Shown here: positions 36,161 through 44,081 of the stretch, in pieces | Layout of the letters: each line of letters opens with the position of its first letter | Numbering within the stretch: position 1 is the stretch's first letter | Program-made: the position numbers and the translations under genes | Assembly (NCBI GenBank): GCA_009842325.1 | Contig: VYFQ01000035.1 | Location: 172,093 to 236,092, forward strand | Length of the DNA stretch: 64,000 bases | Direction: 5' to 3' | From: Acidimicrobiaceae bacterium | Lineage (GTDB): Bacteria > Actinomycetota > Acidimicrobiia > Acidimicrobiales > Aldehydirespiratoraceae | The notes under the pieces: generated by a model | Told to the model about the DNA's origin: nothing | What the model saw: the letters and a program-made list of their open reading frames with translations, nothing else | Databases searched by the model: none

Positions 36161-36252
36161 TAGGCCGGGGGGTGGCGGCGAGTCAGATGGCCGACGAGTA
36201 GGGCGAAGCCCGTGTCGGTCATCTCGGCTCGACGACAGGACCCGCCGGCCGG
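36161..36252 (+). repeat. Interspersed structured repeat A, copy 3 (diverged core)
   Basis: A 92-base copy whose two ends match the other copies (ggccggggggtggcggcgag; ctcgacgacaggacccgcc), while the 45-base core differs in sequence but not length. The hairpin is kept: 36185-36195 pairs with 36214-36224 (11 bp, one G-T wobble) and GGGC (36201-36204) with GCCC (36208-36211) around GAA. It sits between the divergent ligase and amidohydrolase genes, ending 96 bases before the latter's ATG. Confidence 0.82.
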
Positions 36253-36348
36253 AACGCAGCGACCCGCCCGCCGGGACTAGGCGATCCCGCAAGGCGCAAG
36301 CAACGGTAACCTGAGCGAACTCGCACAGACGGCAAGGAGGGCACCGTC

Positions 36349-37527
36349 ATGGCTCGCGACCTCGGCTTTCCGGTATACGACTCCGACAACCACATGTACG
36401 AGACGGAGGACGCCTTCACCCGGCATCTCCCCGCCGATTACAAGGGTGCGATCCGCTACGTGCAGGTCGACGGCCGTACCAAGATCGCGATCAATGGCTT
36501 GATCTCGGAGTACATCCCCAACCCCACCTTCGAGGTGGTGGCCCCGCCGGGCGCGCAGGAGGAGTACTACCGCCACGGCAACCCCGAGGGCAAGAGCCTG
36601 CGGGAGATCTTCGGCAAGCCGATCCGCTGCCCCGACTGGGCCCGCAACGCCGAGGCTCGCCTACCCCACCTCGACGAGCTCGGCATCCAGGGCTCACTGA
36701 TGTTCCCGACGCTGGCCAGCCTGCTCGAGGAGCGGATGCGCGACGACCCCGACCTGACTCACGTCGTCGTCCACTCGCTCAACGAGTGGATCTACGACGA
36801 GTGGACGTTCAACTACCACGACCGGATCTTCGCCACCCCCATCATCACCCTGCCCATCGTGGAGAAGGCCATCGAGGAGCTGGAGTGGTGCCTGGAGCGG
36901 GGCGCCCGCTGCATCCTGATCCGGCCGGCCCCGGCCTGGGGCCTGCGGGGACCGCGGTCGCCTGGCCTTGAAGAGTTCGATCCGTTCTGGGCCCGGGTGC
37001 AGGAGGCGGGCGTGCTGGTGGGCATGCACTCGTCGGACTCCGGCTACGCCGACCTAGCTTCGATCTGGGAGGGCAAGACCGAGTTCCTGCCGTTCAAGCC
37101 CAACCCGTTGCGCCTGCTGGTGATGCAGAACCGGGCCATCAGCGACATGATGACCGCGATGATCTGCCACGGGGCCTTCACCCGGTTCCCCGACCTGCGC
37201 ATCGCCACCATCGAGAACGGCGGCACGTGGGTGAAACCCCTGCTGGAGAAGCTCGAGGGCGTCTACAAGAAGCTGCCCCAGGACTTCCCCGAGCATCCCC
37301 TGGACGCGTTCCGGCGCAACGTCTACGTCAACCCGTTCTGGGAGGACGGGCTCGAGGGGCTGATCGACGTGATGAGCCCCGACCGGATCCTGTTCGGCTC
37401 CGACTACCCCCATCCCGAGGGCTTGGGCGATCCGGTGAGCTTCTACGACGACTTGCCGTCGTCGCTGTCGTCGAACGACGCGGCCAAGATCATGGGCGGC
37501 AACCTGAAAGAGCTGCTGGCGGTCTGA
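36349..37527 (+). CDS. PF04909-type amidohydrolase
   Basis: A 392-residue metal-dependent TIM-barrel protein of the amidohydrolase-2 group (decarboxylases and hydrolases of carboxylic acids). The N-terminal YDSDNHMYETEDAF stands at the usual metal-site position, VLVGMHSSDS and ICHGAF supply later His residues, and LFGSDYPHPEG carries the C-terminal Asp. It is homologous along its length to the protein at 60370. ATG follows AAGGAGG by 10 bases. The CoA-transferase and P450 genes follow on the same strand with gaps of 27 and 2 bases, suggesting an operon. Substrate unknown. Confidence 0.87.
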   Translation: MARDLGFPVYDSDNHMYETEDAFTRHLPADYKGAIRYVQVDGRTKIAINGLISEYIPNPTFEVVAPPGAQEEYYRHGNPEGKSLREIFGKPIRCPDWARNAEARLPHLDELGIQGSLMFPTLASLLEERMRDDPDLTHVVVHSLNEWIYDEWTFNYHDRIFATPIITLPIVEKAIEELEWCLERGARCILIRPAPAWGLRGPRSPGLEEFDPFWARVQEAGVLVGMHSSDSGYADLASIWEGKTEFLPFKPNPLRLLVMQNRAISDMMTAMICHGAFTRFPDLRIATIENGGTWVKPLLEKLEGVYKKLPQDFPEHPLDAFRRNVYVNPFWEDGLEGLIDVMSPDRILFGSDYPHPEGLGDPVSFYDDLPSSLSSNDAAKIMGGNLKELLAV

Positions 37528-37554
37528 CCGCGCCGCGAGCCTGAGGTGCCGGAC

Positions 37555-38769
37555 ATGTCGAGGCCCTTGGAGGGCGTCAGGGTCGTCGAGGTCGCGTCCT
37601 GGATGTTCGTTCCCTCGGGCGGGTCGGTGCTGGTGGACTGGGGTGCCGACGTCATCAAGGTCGAGAACCCGGCCGGCGGCGACCCGCAACGGGGTCTGAT
37701 CACCTCCGGGCTGATCCCGGCGGGGACCGTCAACTTCATGGTTGAGCAGCCCAACCGGGGGAAGCGGTCGGTGGCGCTCAACATCGCCCACCCCGACGGC
37801 CGTGAGGCCCTGATGAAGCTGGTGGAGACGGCCGACGTGTTCCTCACCAACTACCTGGAACCGGTGCGACGCCGTCTGGACATCGACAACGAGGCGATCC
37901 TGGCCCGCAACCCGTCCATCGTCATCGCCCGGGGCACCGGGCAGGGACCGGCCGGTCCCGACGCGGAGAAGGGCGGCTTCGACGGGGCCTCGTTCTGGGC
38001 TCGAGGCGCGGTGGCCGCGGTGTTCCCGCCCGATGCTGCCGGCTGGCCCCAGGGCCAGCCCTCCCCGGCCTTCGGCGACGTGATGGGCGGCATGGCGTTG
38101 GCCGGCGCCATCGCGGCCGCGCTGCTCAAGCGGGAGCGCACCGGCGAGCCCAGCGTGATCGACGTGTCGCTGCTGGCCACCGCCATGTGGCAGGTCTCGC
38201 CGCTGGTGGTGGCGGCCAAGCTGTTCGGGCTCACCTCGCTGCCCCGTGGAGACCGGCGCAAGAACCCCAATCCGGGGGTCGGGGTGTTCCGCACCGCCGA
38301 CGACCGCTACATCAGCCTCATCCTGCTCCAGAGCGACCGGTACTGGGACGACTTCGCGGTTCGTTTGGAGCGGCCGATCCTGGTGGACGACGAGCGGTTC
38401 AACACCTCCGAGGCCCGCTCGAAGAACGGACCGGAGTGCATCGACATCATCGACGAGGCCTTCGCCGGGCGCACGCTCGATGAGTGGAAGGAGCGCCTGG
38501 CCGACTTCGACGGGGTGTGGACCCCGTTCCAGACCCTCACCGAGTTGTACGACGACCCCCAGGTGGTGGCCAACAACTACCTGCCCGCCATGGAGGACGG
38601 CGCCGGGAACCCGGTTCAGCTCGTGGCCAGCCCCGCCCAGTTCGACGAGACCCCCGTGGAGGTGGAGCGAGCACCGGAGCTGGGAGAGCACACCGAGTTG
38701 GTGCTGGCCGAACTCGGCATCGACTGGGACGAGATCGCCGCGCTCAAGTCCCGCGGAGCCATCCTCTAG
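37555..38769 (+). CDS. CaiB/Frc family III CoA-transferase
   Basis: A 404-residue family III CoA-transferase. The opening PLEGVRVVEVASWMFVPSGG and DVIKVENPAGGD are typical, and the catalytic Asp is in AFGDVMGGMALAG. ATG 37555 is preferred since GAGG lies 8 bases upstream; a GTG at 37546 is possible. It is more distant from the pair at 18203 and 21296. It sits between the amidohydrolase and P450 genes, 2 bases before the P450, in a likely operon activating an acid for oxidation. Confidence 0.9.
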   Translation: MSRPLEGVRVVEVASWMFVPSGGSVLVDWGADVIKVENPAGGDPQRGLITSGLIPAGTVNFMVEQPNRGKRSVALNIAHPDGREALMKLVETADVFLTNYLEPVRRRLDIDNEAILARNPSIVIARGTGQGPAGPDAEKGGFDGASFWARGAVAAVFPPDAAGWPQGQPSPAFGDVMGGMALAGAIAAALLKRERTGEPSVIDVSLLATAMWQVSPLVVAAKLFGLTSLPRGDRRKNPNPGVGVFRTADDRYISLILLQSDRYWDDFAVRLERPILVDDERFNTSEARSKNGPECIDIIDEAFAGRTLDEWKERLADFDGVWTPFQTLTELYDDPQVVANNYLPAMEDGAGNPVQLVASPAQFDETPVEVERAPELGEHTELVLAELGIDWDEIAALKSRGAIL

Positions 38770-38771
38770 GC

Positions 38772-39983
38772 ATGGACGACGCCGGCATGGACGCCGAGAT
38801 GGACTATTCGGCGCCGCCGTACGACCAGTGGGACTCCGCCCAGCCCTACGGCCAGTGGGACCATGCCCGCCAGCACTGCCCCGTCATCCGGGAGGAGGGG
38901 TTCAGCTTCACCGAGGATCCGGCGCTGCCGAGGTTCACAGTCACGACTTTCGACGACGCCGACCAGGTGCTGCGGGACTGGCGCTCGTTCTCGGCGTCGA
39001 TCAACGGTGAGGTCATGCGGCCGTACATGGGGGAGTTGATGCTCGGGCTCGACGGCGACGAGCATCGCCGCTACCGCAACCTCGTGGCCTACGCCTTCCG
39101 TCGCTCGACCCTGGAGCGTTGGCGGAGCGAGCTGGTGGAGCCCGTGATCGAGCGGCTGCTGGACGACATCGCCCCGACCGGGCGGGCCGACCTGGTGGCC
39201 CACGTCACCAGCAAGTTCCCGGTGCAGGTGATCTGCGGGATCGTGGGCGTGCCCACCACCGACCACGAGCAGTTCAACGATTGGGCCATGCGGATCAACT
39301 ACGGGCCTCTCTACCCCGAGGAGGGACGGGCCGCGTCGCAGGCCATGCGCGACTACCTGGAGCCGTTGGTGGAAGCCAGACGGACCGAGCCCACCGGCGA
39401 CCTGCTGTCGGAGCTGGTACACGCCGAGATCGACGGCGCCCGGCTCACCGACGAGAAGATCTACGGTTTCCTGCGCCTGCTGCTGCCGGCCGGGGCCGAG
39501 ACCACCTACCGGGCCTTCGGATCCTGCCTGCTGGCCCTGCTGGAGCGTCCCGAGGCAATGTCCCGGGTGCTGGCCGACCGGTCGCTGGTGCCGGCCGCAG
39601 TGGAGGAGACCCTGCGCTGGGAGACGTCGGTGACGATGGTGGCCCGGGTGGCGACGACCGACACCGAGATTGGCGGCTGCCCTGTGCCGGCCGGGTCGTC
39701 CGTCTCGATCATCAACGGCTCGGCGTCACGCGACGAGGATCGATGGGACGCCTCCGGCGAGTGGGACCTCGATCGCGAGCCCCAGCAGCACATGGCCTTC
39801 GGCACCGGGCCGCATCAGTGCCTCGGCATGCACCTGGCCCGCATGGAGCTCGAGGTGGGGATCAACGCCGTGCTCGACCGCCTGCCCAACCTGCGCCTCG
39901 ACCCCGACGCCGGAACCCCGGTGATCAGCGGCTACGCCTTCCGCGGCCCGCAGGAGCTGCCGGTCCTCTTCGACCCGTCCTGA
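38772..39983 (+). CDS. Cytochrome P450
   Basis: A 403-residue soluble bacterial P450. The heme-thiolate Cys is C350 in FGTGPHQCLG, the ExxR pair is E279/R282, and the oxygen-activating I-helix has AGAETT (240-245). It hydroxylates an unactivated carbon using O2 and electrons from a ferredoxin; no ferredoxin gene is nearby. ATG 38772 lies 2 bases after the CoA-transferase stop. P450s of this size beside CoA-transferase, amidohydrolase and acyl-CoA dehydrogenase genes are frequent in actinobacterial terpenoid and steroid loci. It is convergent with the next gene. Confidence 0.95.
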   Translation: MDDAGMDAEMDYSAPPYDQWDSAQPYGQWDHARQHCPVIREEGFSFTEDPALPRFTVTTFDDADQVLRDWRSFSASINGEVMRPYMGELMLGLDGDEHRRYRNLVAYAFRRSTLERWRSELVEPVIERLLDDIAPTGRADLVAHVTSKFPVQVICGIVGVPTTDHEQFNDWAMRINYGPLYPEEGRAASQAMRDYLEPLVEARRTEPTGDLLSELVHAEIDGARLTDEKIYGFLRLLLPAGAETTYRAFGSCLLALLERPEAMSRVLADRSLVPAAVEETLRWETSVTMVARVATTDTEIGGCPVPAGSSVSIINGSASRDEDRWDASGEWDLDREPQQHMAFGTGPHQCLGMHLARMELEVGINAVLDRLPNLRLDPDAGTPVISGYAFRGPQELPVLFDPS

Positions 39984-39995
39984 AGACGCCCGGAG

Positions 39996-41117
39996 CTAGG
40001 CGGCGCTGGACTGGAGGGCTAGGCGGGCAACCTTGCGGCGGTGGTGGGAGGCCGAGCCGAAGTGGAGCTCGCCCACCTTGGCCCGGCGCAGGAACAGGTG
40101 CAGGTCGTGCTCCCAGGTGTAGCCGATGCCGCCCGCGAGCTGCAGGCCGTCCTGCACGCAGCGTCGCTGGGCCTCGCCGGCGGCGGCCTTGGCCATCGAG
40201 GCGGCCGGCGTGCGGTCTGGATGGTCCTCGGCCAGCGTGAGGGCCGAGTAGTAGACGAGCACCCGGGCCCGCTCGATGTCGCGGTACATGTTGGCCAGCT
40301 TGTGCTTGACGGCCTGGAACGAGCCGATGGGCACGCCGAACTGGATGCGCTCCTTGGCGTAGGCGTTGATGATGTCGAAGATCCGCTGGCAGGCGCCCAG
40401 CGTGACCGCGGCGACTGCGGTCACCGACTCCTCCAGCGCCCGGCGGAGCGCGTCGCTGGCGTCGCCTTCTCCGAGCAGTCGCACCGCCGGCACCCGGACC
40501 CCGTCGAGGGTGATGGTGGCGTGGCGGACGCCAGGGTCGACGGGGATGCCCGCGACGGCCTGGACCGAAGAGCCCGGCACTAGGACTACGCGCAACTCGC
40601 CTTCGATCCGGACCGCGACCGCGGTCTCGTCGGCGGTGGCCCCGTCGAGCACGTAGTGCTTCGTGCCTTCCAGAACTAGATCGTCGCCGCTCCGGCGACC
40701 GGTGGCGCTCACCTCTGCCGGATCCCAGGTTCCGGCACCCTCGTCGACCGCGATCGTGCCTGTGGTCCGGCCCGCGGCCACTGGTGCCAGCAGCTCGGCG
40801 GCCTGGCCCGGTCCGGCTGCCTCGGCAATCAGCGGCGCGAACTGGGTGACGGTGGACATGAACGGCCCGGGTGCGGCGTGGCGGCCCAACTCCTCCAGCA
40901 CTATGGCCAGCTCCACCCAGCCGTAGCCCAGGCCCCCGGCTGATTCCGGCAGTGCCATGGCCGGCCACTCCAAGTCCACCAGTGTCTGCCAGAAGCCCGC
41001 GGCGTCGGACTGGCCGTCGGCCACGGCCCTGGCCAGCTCGGGGGGCGCCTCGGCGTCGAGCACGTCGCGCACCGCCCGCTGGAGCTCCAGCTGGTCGTCG
41101 GTCAGCTCGAACTCCAT
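39996..41117 (-). CDS. Acyl-CoA dehydrogenase, short-subunit type
   Basis: A 373-residue dehydrogenase-fold protein. It opens with FELTDDQLELQRAVRDVLD, and has KERIQFGVPIGSFQAVKHKL and LAGGIGYTWEHDLHLFLRRA, as in FadE27/29-type partner subunits and the protein at 24616. It starts 3 bases after the stop of the longer dehydrogenase at 41121, so the two are an obvious co-translated pair. They likely form a heterotetramer acting on a bulky acyl-CoA. Convergent with the P450 (12 bases between stops). Confidence 0.9.
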   Translation of the reverse strand: MEFELTDDQLELQRAVRDVLDAEAPPELARAVADGQSDAAGFWQTLVDLEWPAMALPESAGGLGYGWVELAIVLEELGRHAAPGPFMSTVTQFAPLIAEAAGPGQAAELLAPVAAGRTTGTIAVDEGAGTWDPAEVSATGRRSGDDLVLEGTKHYVLDGATADETAVAVRIEGELRVVLVPGSSVQAVAGIPVDPGVRHATITLDGVRVPAVRLLGEGDASDALRRALEESVTAVAAVTLGACQRIFDIINAYAKERIQFGVPIGSFQAVKHKLANMYRDIERARVLVYYSALTLAEDHPDRTPAASMAKAAAGEAQRRCVQDGLQLAGGIGYTWEHDLHLFLRRAKVGELHFGSASHHRRKVARLALQSSAA

Positions 41118-41120
41118 CGT

Positions 41121-42323
41121 CTAGCCCCTGGGCTGGCCGAGTACGCGCTCGGCGATGATGTTGCGATGGATCTCGCTGGTTCCCCCGCTGATGGTGCCCG
41201 CGAATGTGAACCAGTACCGGTCGGCCCATGACAGCGCCGAGCGGTCGCTCTCGTAGGGCGACTGCGCGCCTTCGGGCACGGTGCGGTCCAGCGCGGCCGG
41301 GCCCAGCGACTCCAGCATCAAGAGCGCCAGCTTCTGCTGGGCCTCAGATCCCAGCAGCTTCAGCAGCGACTGGTCGGCCACGTGCAGGCCTCTCTGGCTG
41401 CGGGCCAGTTGACGCTGGCCCAGCAGGCGCAGGGACCAGGAGTCCATGATCGAGCTTCCCAGCCCATCGAGCACCACGGGATCGTCGGCCGCGCCCGCAC
41501 CAGCCCCGTCGTTCAACTGCGACAGCATGGCGTCCAGCATCTGGTCGAGGCCCTGCGACCACAGGATCCACAACATCTCGCGCTCATGGGCCAGCGAGCC
41601 GGTGCAGACCCGCCAGCCGTCGTTGAGCTCACCGACCAGATTCTCGACAGGAACCTCCACATCGTCGAAGAACACCTCGTTGAAGTCGGGCTGCCGGGCC
41701 GTGATGTCCTGGAACGGCCGGCGCTCCAGACCGGGCGTGTCGGTCTCGATGATCAGCGCCGAGATGCCCTTGTGCTTGGGCACATCGGGATCGGTGCGCA
41801 CGAAGGCCAGCAGCACGTCGGCGTGGTGGGCCCCGGAGGTCCACACCTTCTGGCCGTTGACGATGAAGCGGTCGCCGTCGGGAACGGCCCGGGTGGACAG
41901 CCCGGCCAGGTCGCTGCCCGCGCCCGGCTCGCTCATGCCCAGCGCGGCGGTCCTCTCCGCCCGCATGATCGGCACGGCCCAGCGGTGCTTCTGCTCCTCG
42001 GTGCCGAAGGTGATGATCGAGGCGCTGACGATGCCCAGACCCTGGGGGTTGAAGCTCTGGGTCACCCGGCGCCGTCCGAGCTCCTCCCAGTACACCGCCT
42101 GCTCGTAGAGGCTGGCGTTTCGGCCGCCGAACTCGGGCGGGTATCCCGGCACCAGCCAGCCGTCGTCGAACATGCGGCGCTGGAATTCCCGAGCCCAGGC
42201 GGGGATGTCGCCGCTCGACCGCGGCCGCACGGTCGTGGAGGCCGGGTCGGGGAGGTTGGCGTCGAGCCAGGCCGAGAACTCGGCCCTGAACGCCTCGACC
42301 TCTGAGGTGTAGGTCAGCCGCAC
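41121..42323 (-). CDS. Acyl-CoA dehydrogenase, long-subunit type
   Basis: A 400-residue dehydrogenase. GMSEPGAGSDLAGLSTRAVP, NGQKVWTSGAHHAD and the C-terminal AGTISGGTSEIHRNIIAERV show the FAD-binding and CoA-binding signatures. GTG 42323 (RLTYTSEVEAF) is chosen over an in-frame start at 42371. It is the first gene of the pair with 39996 and is divergent from the ABC substrate-binding gene across a 164-base gap in which I saw no clear operator. Confidence 0.9.
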   Translation of the reverse strand: MRLTYTSEVEAFRAEFSAWLDANLPDPASTTVRPRSSGDIPAWAREFQRRMFDDGWLVPGYPPEFGGRNASLYEQAVYWEELGRRRVTQSFNPQGLGIVSASIITFGTEEQKHRWAVPIMRAERTAALGMSEPGAGSDLAGLSTRAVPDGDRFIVNGQKVWTSGAHHADVLLAFVRTDPDVPKHKGISALIIETDTPGLERRPFQDITARQPDFNEVFFDDVEVPVENLVGELNDGWRVCTGSLAHEREMLWILWSQGLDQMLDAMLSQLNDGAGAGAADDPVVLDGLGSSIMDSWSLRLLGQRQLARSQRGLHVADQSLLKLLGSEAQQKLALLMLESLGPAALDRTVPEGAQSPYESDRSALSWADRYWFTFAGTISGGTSEIHRNIIAERVLGQPRG

Positions 42324-42487
42324 ACCGTCCCCCGGGCGTTCACCGGAGCGACTGTATCGGCAAGCCGTCATAGGCCGAAGGGATGGCTCCGTCTAGCATC
42401 AGCGATGGGAAGGCTTCTGACCGCGGCGCGAGTCGCCCTGACCCGCGCCGGGACGGCAGTATGGCGGCGCGACACCTAGGGGGACTC

Positions 42488-44035
42488 ATGAACCGAGGCC
42501 GACGCACACTCACAGCCCTCTGTGCCATAGCCATGCTGGCCGCGGCCTGCGGCAACAGCCCCAGCGGCGACGGAGTCTCCCCGACCCCCGACCCGGCCGC
42601 TCCGACTACGGCCGCACCGACCGCGGCCGCGCCGGATGCTCCCGGCGAGGAGCCCGCTCCGGAGCCGACCGAGACCGTCGAAGCGACTCCGGATGCTCCC
42701 GACGAGGCTCCTGAGCCCGATACCACCGGTGACGACGCACCCGAAGCCGCGGAATCGACTACCACTGTGGCCGTGGAGGTCGTCGTCGAGGAGCCGGTCG
42801 ACCCCTACCCGGAGCGCCACACGTTTGTGGCCCTCGATGGCGTGCCCGGAGTCACCGACGACGAGATCCGGGTGTCGGTCGTGGGCATCAAGCAGAACAA
42901 CCCGCTGGGTACTTGCATCCTCGACTGCTACGTCACCGGGATCCGGTCCTACTTCGACTACGTCAACGACTCGGGCGGCGTCTACGGCCGAAACCTGGTC
43001 ATCGACGAGATCCTCGACGACGAGCTGTTCCGCAACCAGGAGCACGCCCTGAAGATCATCGCCGACAACAGCAGCCTGGCCGCCTTCCAGGCGACCCTCC
43101 TTCCCTCGGGGTGGGGCGACCTCAACGACGCAGGGATTCCGACCTTCGTGTGGAACATCCACGGCGCCGACGCCGTCAACCGCGACAACATCTTCGGCAA
43201 CCATGTGATCGGGTGCCCCACCTGCACCATCCGGAGCTTCGTCTGGATCGCGTCCCAGGCCGGCGCGACCCGGGTCGGGCTGCTCGGATACGGCATCACC
43301 GAGACATCCAAGGTGTGCGCCAAGGCCTTCGCCGACTCGATCGATCTCTACGGGCCTGCGCTCGGTATGGAGGTCGCCTACTTCAACGACAACATGGCCT
43401 ACGGCCTGCCCAACGGCATCGGGCCGGAAGTGACCCAGATGATCGACGCCGGTGTCGACTTCATCGCCACCTGCATGGACCTGAACGCCATGCTGACCCT
43501 GGCCCAGGAACTCGAGCGCCAGGGCGCGAGGGACCAGATCAGGCTGCTCCATCCGAACTCCTACAACAATGAGTTCGTGGCGGCGGCGGGCGATCTGTTC
43601 GACGGCGACTACGCCCTGCTGGTGTTCGCCGCGTTCGAGTACGAGGTCGACAGCCCGCTGCGTCACGCCTACGACCAGTGGGTGCCGGCCGACGGAGGCC
43701 CGGTGGCCGAGCAGACGCTGGTCGGCTGGATCAACGCCGACCTGTTCGTCACCGGGCTGTTGGAGGCAGGGCCCGAATTCGACCGGCAGTCCGTCATCGA
43801 CTCGCTCAACCAGATCACCTACAGCGCGGGTGGCCTGATCAACCCCGTCGACTGGAGCCGCCAGCACACCGCGGTCGAGCCCTTCGTCTACGACTATGCG
43901 TACGAGCTTCATTGCACGTCCTCGGTGCGTATCGAGGGCGGGGAATTCGTCGGGTTCCAGCCTGCGCCGTGGATGTGCTGGCCCGGCGACACCGAGGAAT
44001 GGTCCGAGCCGACGCCTACCGACTTCGCAGCCTGA
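42488..44035 (+). CDS. Branched-chain-amino-acid-type ABC substrate-binding lipoprotein
   Basis: A 515-residue periplasmic-binding-fold protein (type I, LivJ-like). A lipoprotein signal peptide ends with LAAAC (Cys near residue 22). A Pro/Thr/Glu/Ala-rich linker of about 80 residues follows, then the binding domain from about 110 (DDEIRVSVVGIKQNN). The large linker is unusual and probably spans the cell wall. ATG 42488 has AGGGGGA just upstream; an earlier in-frame start lacks a signal peptide. It heads the importer genes at 44082-47622. The true substrate may be an acid rather than an amino acid. Confidence 0.9.
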   Translation: MNRGRRTLTALCAIAMLAAACGNSPSGDGVSPTPDPAAPTTAAPTAAAPDAPGEEPAPEPTETVEATPDAPDEAPEPDTTGDDAPEAAESTTTVAVEVVVEEPVDPYPERHTFVALDGVPGVTDDEIRVSVVGIKQNNPLGTCILDCYVTGIRSYFDYVNDSGGVYGRNLVIDEILDDELFRNQEHALKIIADNSSLAAFQATLLPSGWGDLNDAGIPTFVWNIHGADAVNRDNIFGNHVIGCPTCTIRSFVWIASQAGATRVGLLGYGITETSKVCAKAFADSIDLYGPALGMEVAYFNDNMAYGLPNGIGPEVTQMIDAGVDFIATCMDLNAMLTLAQELERQGARDQIRLLHPNSYNNEFVAAAGDLFDGDYALLVFAAFEYEVDSPLRHAYDQWVPADGGPVAEQTLVGWINADLFVTGLLEAGPEFDRQSVIDSLNQITYSAGGLINPVDWSRQHTAVEPFVYDYAYELHCTSSVRIEGGEFVGFQPAPWMCWPGDTEEWSEPTPTDFAA

Positions 44036-44081
44036 CCCCGGCACGCTCGCTTGACCGCAACCGAGCCTTGAGCGCCGCAGT

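Noticed and set aside
36113..36292. 60-codon N-terminal extension of the acyl-CoA ligase at 34436
   Set aside because: It runs through repeat A copy 3, is Arg/Ser/Pro-rich, and ATG 36112 gives the normal ligase start.
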